From Sciurus carolinensis (taxonomy: Eukaryota > Chordata > Mammalia > Rodentia > Sciuridae): a stretch of DNA of 64,000 bases. How positions within the stretch are numbered: the first letter of the stretch is position 1; every line of letters begins with the position of its first letter. The position numbers were made by a program, and so were the translations under genes. Below the pieces are notes generated by a model. That model worked only from the letters and a program-made list of their open reading frames with translations. It was not told the origin of the DNA and searched no databases. This document shows, piece after piece, positions 60,015 to 64,000 of the stretch. The DNA is taken from assembly GCF_902686445.1 (NCBI RefSeq), contig NC_062217.1:87291758-87355757 (forward strand), in the 5' to 3' direction.

Positions 60015-60078
60015 CCACACAGGAATGGCCTGGTCCAACTCAACTGCCACACAGGAATGGCCTGGTCCAACTCAACTG
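60015..60078. repeat. 32-base perfect tandem duplication, intronic
   Basis: The 32-base unit starting CCACACAGGAATGGCC at 60015 is repeated exactly at 60047. It lies inside the 370-base intron between exons 60299-60425 and 59717-59928. Confidence 0.95.
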
Positions 60079-60298
60079 CCCATGATATCCCAGCCTGCAC
60101 AGGAGACCCTGCCCAGCCTGGCCCTATTCCATACAGGCACTGGAGGCCACCCATGCTTAGAGTCTTTCTGACTTTGCCTCTCACACGTGTTGTAGATTCC
60201 AGGTCCTCCTATTCGCCCTTCTAGAAGGAGCCTGTGACTTGTGTGGGAGGAACAACAATAACCCCCAGACTCTAGTTCTGTCAGCTCAGCTGCATTAC

Positions 60299-60425
60299 CT
60301 TGAGAAATTGAGCTGGGTCTCTTGTACCAGACGGTCAAGTCTCCTGAAGGCCCCGAAGTCCCAAGGGGGGTTGCTATTGAGCAGATGCTGTCTCTGGTAC
60401 ACAGGGTAGTGACTGGCTGAGCGGT
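60299..60425 (-). CDS. Coding exon, middle of the extracellular domain
   Basis: Acceptor GGTTATGTCTCCCAG and donor AAG|GTAATG. It begins with two bases completing an Asn codon (A|AC) and ends with two bases. It encodes about 42 residues with a SHYPVYQ segment, a WDFGAFRRL segment and an NFS glycosylation sequon. The Asn at the 5' junction forms a second sequon (NRS). Both fit an extracellular location. The correct frame is not the long one that reads through this region. Confidence 0.82.
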
Positions 60426-61851
60426 CTGGGAGACATAACCAAGGCTGGGATGAGGTCCAGAGGCTGCTCCAGGCCTGGACTCCCCAGATCTGGGACTTGT
60501 CACCCAGGCCTTAGGCAAACAGTGAAACAGACATGTTTTCAATAAAATGACGTGTGTCATCATGTCATGCATGGAATGGTGCTTTTCATAGTTTTGATGC
60601 CATGGTAAGTCCATCTTCCCTTTGTCTATAGAGAGCCCTATAGAGTTGAATGCTTGGTATAAGGCTGCCAGGGACTGATAGGCTTTAGGGTGAGCACTGC
60701 TGATGCCCTGGCATGCTTAGGCATGAGATGTTCATCACAGTGGAGCAGGGAGTAGGTAGGTAGCAGATATTCAATGTGTCCTGAGGGGTCACTGAATAAC
60801 CCAGGAGCTCAGGTATAAATGGGATCTCTGACAGAAACGTAGGTGGCTCCATCCAAGTTTGGGCTTCTGGTGTGAAGGAAAGGAAAGGAAGTGACTATGC
60901 TCACTTCATATACTAACGTCTAGGTTCAGAGAGGGTGGGGTTGCCTAAGTCTTAGTGGATGAGGGAAGACCAAGAAACAGAATCCAACATAAAGCTCATT
61001 TTACATGTTCATTTTTCCTCTTTACCCATGTGATCCTGCATCCCTAAAGTTCCTGCCCTTTTTACTCTGCCTTTCTCCTGCCTTCAGGGTTGCAACCCCC
61101 ATGGACCTGTCTGGGTTTCAGTCAACCCAGCAACCAAGGGAGGTGAGGTGGGGAATGTCTGCCTACTCCACATCAGTGCCCTTGGGGAAGCGGAGGGAAC
61201 AGGTTTGCTGAGGGCCTAGGACTAATGCTTAGTAAATAGAATAGTGGATGAGAAGGTAGAGGGAACAAGTCCAGTAATAGGAGAGACCAAGGTGCTCTCC
61301 TTCAATAGCAGAGGGTTGTCTATGTAGGAGTAATCAAGCTTGCTTTGTGGGTTTCCCAGGGGATGGCTGTCCTAGGAAAATGCCAGCTTTAGCTCATATC
61401 AAGGAAGACTTTATGAGCCAACATGTCTCAGAGGGAAGGGTTGCAGGGATTTTAGGAGCAGCTTTGCAGGGCTTTGGGCCAAGCAGGATATTACATGGCA
61501 TAGTCTTGCAGATGATCATCAGAAGAACTGCAACTCCCAAGCATAGGTGCGCAAGAGCCTCCCTTGGTGAGTCCTCTCCATTTCCAGGGCACAGAGTTCT
61601 TGTAGGCCTCTGGCTGGCACAGGCAATTGGAGAATGTTGGAGCTGGGCCATCTGCATGACCCCTTACTTATATAGAGAAGGAAATTGAAGCCTAGGGTGC
61701 AGTGAGCAATTGGGTCAGGATCTGGGGACAGCTTGTGATTTTCTTCACTACAAAGACTTGGTCTGTATGTGGGGTCATCTGTATGGGCATAGGGGGATGG
61801 TGATCCAGGACTGGGAAAGAGGGCAGGTCCCAACTCTGAGGGTAGACTCAC

Positions 61852-61998
61852 TGTAGGAATGAAGATGGAGTTGGAAGAGGACCATATCCCCTTCAGTCAG
61901 GCAGATAACTGGGTTTGGAATGTAGGGGTCAGTGTTGGGGTGTTCCAGGCCTGTGGTTCGATCATGCCTCTGCAGTAGGGGGCTGATTGCAGGTTTTT
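61852..61998 (-). CDS. Coding exon, start of the cupredoxin-like domain
   Basis: Acceptor CATATGTTTCTAG and donor ACA|GTGAGT. It begins with two bases (G|AA, Glu) and ends with one base. The translation includes PLLQRHDRTTG, then a strand pattern (NPVICLTEGDMVLFQLHLHS) like the first strands of a cupredoxin-type beta sandwich. It is in phase with both neighbours. Confidence 0.82.
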
Positions 61999-62300
61999 CT
62001 AGAAACATATGGGGAAGGCATATTGTTGATATGAACATGACTGGGAGGCACATCTTCATCTATCAGTCACACTTGTCTCCCTCCCTGGAGGAACAGGCCC
62101 CACCCTCCAGGGCCCTCTCCATGCAAATGTCTCTCCTCCGGTGCCTTCTTGGGTTGTTGTCACACTCTCACCTCTCAACATCCTGGACATAGTGAGAGTT
62201 TTTAAGGACCATGGGTGAGTCCCTAGTGCCCCTTGCTCTTCCTGGAAAAACATAGCCACATCCCCTCCTTTCCCACCTTTCTTGGAAAGCCTCAGTTTAC

Positions 62301-62430
62301 CATGGAGGAAGTTGTTGAGCACTTCCATACTGGAGATGATGATGCCAAAGACGCCATGGGGACCAAACTGGACCAGCTGTACCTTGCCACTCCCTGGGAA
62401 GAGCTGGTCAGGGCTCAGAATATCTGAGAC
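62301..62430 (-). CDS. Coding exon, extracellular part
   Basis: Donor ATG|GTAAAC. The acceptor is taken after TCTTCTCTGGAG, giving a phase-0 start (GTC TCA GAT ATT) that matches the upstream exon. An alternative AG seven bases further in (CTCAG) would need a phase-1 donor. It encodes about 43 residues with a beta-like run (GKVQLVQFGPHGVFGIIIS) and ends with one base. Confidence 0.75.
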
Positions 62431-62939
62431 CTCCAGAGAAGACATAAAATTAGATGCCAAGGAAGGGAGAGGGCAACAGAGAAGGACAATAAGAGAGCTC
62501 AGACTGGTCCCTTGGAATGCTTGGGACTCAGGAATATGACTTACACCTCCCTCATGTCATCTACTTCCTTACTGATACATAACAAGGTGGCCTCCTGGAC
62601 CCTGTTCCTTCATTCTCTTCAGAAAGCACCCACATGGGTCCTGTGCTGGTCACCTGTCCCTCTTATGTCTTCCTGAAAATATCTTACTAAAAGACTGAAT
62701 GGAAATATCTTCCTCCCATCCAAGATTTGCTGTCCTATCCCAAGCCAAGTCTCTTCAGCAGTCTATCAGTGGAGCAGAGTGACCCTTCTGGTAGATAAAT
62801 AATCCTTCTTGGGTAAACCCCTCCAGGACCAGACTCTGGTCCCCACCCTTCCTACTTGGAGGAAACATTGAGTCTGAAGACCATGTGGTCAACACTGTGC
62901 TGGCCATGACATGACCCTGTCCTGTGGCTAGAGGTCTAG

Positions 62940-63050
62940 GATGACCATGGTGAGTGACTTCCCATCTCTGAGCCTTGCCTCACATGCTATAAAGGGACAC
63001 TATGCTTTCTAAGGTTCTTTCTCACATTTAAACTGTGAGGTTGACATTGA
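62940..63050 (+). repeat. MIR-like segment
   Basis: GTGACTTCCCATCTCTGAGC ... CTATAAAGGGACACTATG resembles a diverged MIR core. It lies in the intron between the first two visible exons. Confidence 0.4.
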
Positions 63051-63255
63051 CATAAAAAGACCACATGTTGCTTCCTTTCTGCCTTCATTCAGCCCACATA
63101 ATACAAAGGCCCACAAAGTAGCATGCCTAGGCAGGAAAGATCATTATCAAATGCACTTTCTCCTCTACTTCCTGGTTTCTTTACACCTGATGCCTGGTTT
63201 CTCTGGAGTCATAAGTGCTGCGTTTCCATGCCAGACTTCCCTGAGTGAGGCTCAC

Positions 63256-63400
63256 CCTCTGGATGCTTTCTCCAGCCTCACTCCTCACTCTGAGGATCAG
63301 CTCCCTGCCAGGGCCCCAGGCCATGGAGAGTTGGGGGGCCCTGGCAAGACACCAAGAATCACAGAGTTCTTCTGCTGAGACATACTCCCAGCACTGACAG
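63256..63400 (-). CDS. First visible coding exon (partial gene), Cys-rich
   Basis: Acceptor ACCCTCTCCTCTGTTGCAG and donor AGG|GTGAGC, both good. It starts with one base and ends in phase 0. The frame holds 48 codons including C-Q-C-W and C-D-S-W-C clusters, then RELILRVRSEAGE. Cysteines fit an extracellular region. A preceding exon ending with two bases is required and was not found before the window ends. Confidence 0.68.
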
Positions 63401-64000
63401 CTGCAACAGAGGAGAGGGTGTGGTTTGTTCAGTGGGCAAGGAGTGACTACTCCAGGCCTTGATGCCTCTCAGCCAGTAATATCCGCTCAGGAAAGATTCT
63501 CTCCCTGAGGAAATGAGTGGTCTGCTTCCTTGTGATGGAGATCAGTGACGACATGTTACAATGCAGGTTCCCACCCCTGCTTCTTTTATACCTGGTTAGG
63601 CTACAGGAGCCTGGGTGTCTCACAAAATGGGGCAATGCAGGTTGATGTACTCAATATTATTACTTTGGGTGTACTGCAGGGACAAGCCTGGAATTTTCCT
63701 TTTGGTTCAGAGGATAATTCAACAGGTAAACAGGAGGATTAGAATTTAAGACAGAAGTGGGGACCCTCCTGGTTTATCACATGGTTGGGGTTAGTTTTCC
63801 TGGATGAGGAAAACTTAGCTCAGGGCCTTGGCAAGACCCCACTCTCCCATGGGGCTAGTTCCTTCCCAGCCCTGAATGCTGCCTCAGGTGGTGTTGGCCA
63901 GCCCCCTAGAGGAATGTGGAATGGGGACCTAGGGAAGCTTCTGGAAAGTTTGTACTGGGATCAATATCTCATTAGGGTTGGGTCCACTGTCACCCTTTAG
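63401..64000. other. Upstream sequence, no exon recognised
   Basis: Expected to be intron of the minus-strand gene. Short frames are present, but none shows a convincing acceptor-donor pair with the two-base end needed by exon 63256-63400. Confidence 0.4.

Larger units (their letters stand above)
6075..63400 (-). other. Multi-exon gene, unrecognised type I membrane protein (5' end outside window)
   Basis: Twelve candidate coding exons lie in order on the minus strand: 63256-63400, 62301-62430, 61852-61998, 60299-60425, 59717-59928, 58878-59040, 58593-58675, 47856-48016, 26011-26126, 25641-25741, 8001-8136 and 6246-6554. The first eight join without a stop into about 389 codons, and the last four into about 219 codons plus a TGA. 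The junction between 47856 and 26126 is out of phase (0 into a 2-base start), so at least one exon there is missing from this model. Seen in the translation: a Cys-bearing N-terminal part, a beta-rich cupredoxin-like segment, one transmembrane helix, then a basic and coiled-coil-prone cytoplasmic tail. The order implies a type I membrane protein. I do not recognise the family and give no function. The 21.7, 17.5 and 10.6 kb introns are swollen by retroelements. Confidence 0.72.

Noticed and set aside
63447..63545. Minus-strand frame considered as the exon upstream of 63256-63400
   Set aside because: No usable donor precedes the in-frame TAG, so it cannot supply the required two-base end.

Overview
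This is a mammalian nuclear window, most likely from a squirrel-family rodent (Sciuridae). The evidence is the dense set of tRNA-Ala-derived ID SINEs, the B1-plus-ID fusion SINEs (B1-dID type, at about 922-1140, 24415-24615, 43774-44007 and 46350-46545), and a rodent-type L1 with multiple subfamilies. The species call is an inference from repeat content.

The main result is a spliced gene on the minus strand that single-frame ORFs do not reveal. Twelve candidate coding exons run from 63400 down to 6246. Each has splice signals, and the phases agree at every junction except one. The first eight (63400 to 47856) join into about 389 codons with no stop. They encode an extracellular cupredoxin-like segment, one transmembrane helix and the start of a cytoplasmic tail. 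The last four (26126 to 6246) encode a cytoplasmic, partly coiled-coil tail that ends at a TGA, followed 147 bases later by an AATAAA. One junction (47856 to 26126) does not fit in phase, so at least one exon between them was not found. I do not recognise the protein family. The 5' end lies beyond position 64000.

The rest is intronic or 3' flanking DNA filled by retroelements. Positions 1-6075 hold SINEs, an old antisense L1 and a composite insertion (1359-2929) containing an ERV env-LTR-poly(A) copy with a perfect 14-base target-site duplication. Positions 8-26 kb hold a MaLR-like LTR, degraded L1s and SINEs. Positions 26-47 kb hold an antisense L1, a second MaLR-like LTR inside another L1, and a class I ERV provirus (35204-43756, 4-base AAAT target duplication). 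That provirus contains an L1, which in turn contains a fresh ID element. Positions 48.8-58 kb are an old L1 split by a young full-length L1 (51232-57471, 14-base target duplication). The young L1 has one frameshift in ORF1 and four in-frame stops in ORF2.

No rRNA, functional tRNA or CRISPR array was seen, as expected for such a region. All coordinates for old repeats are approximate. Repeat-family names rest on recognition of characteristic sequence, not on a database search.
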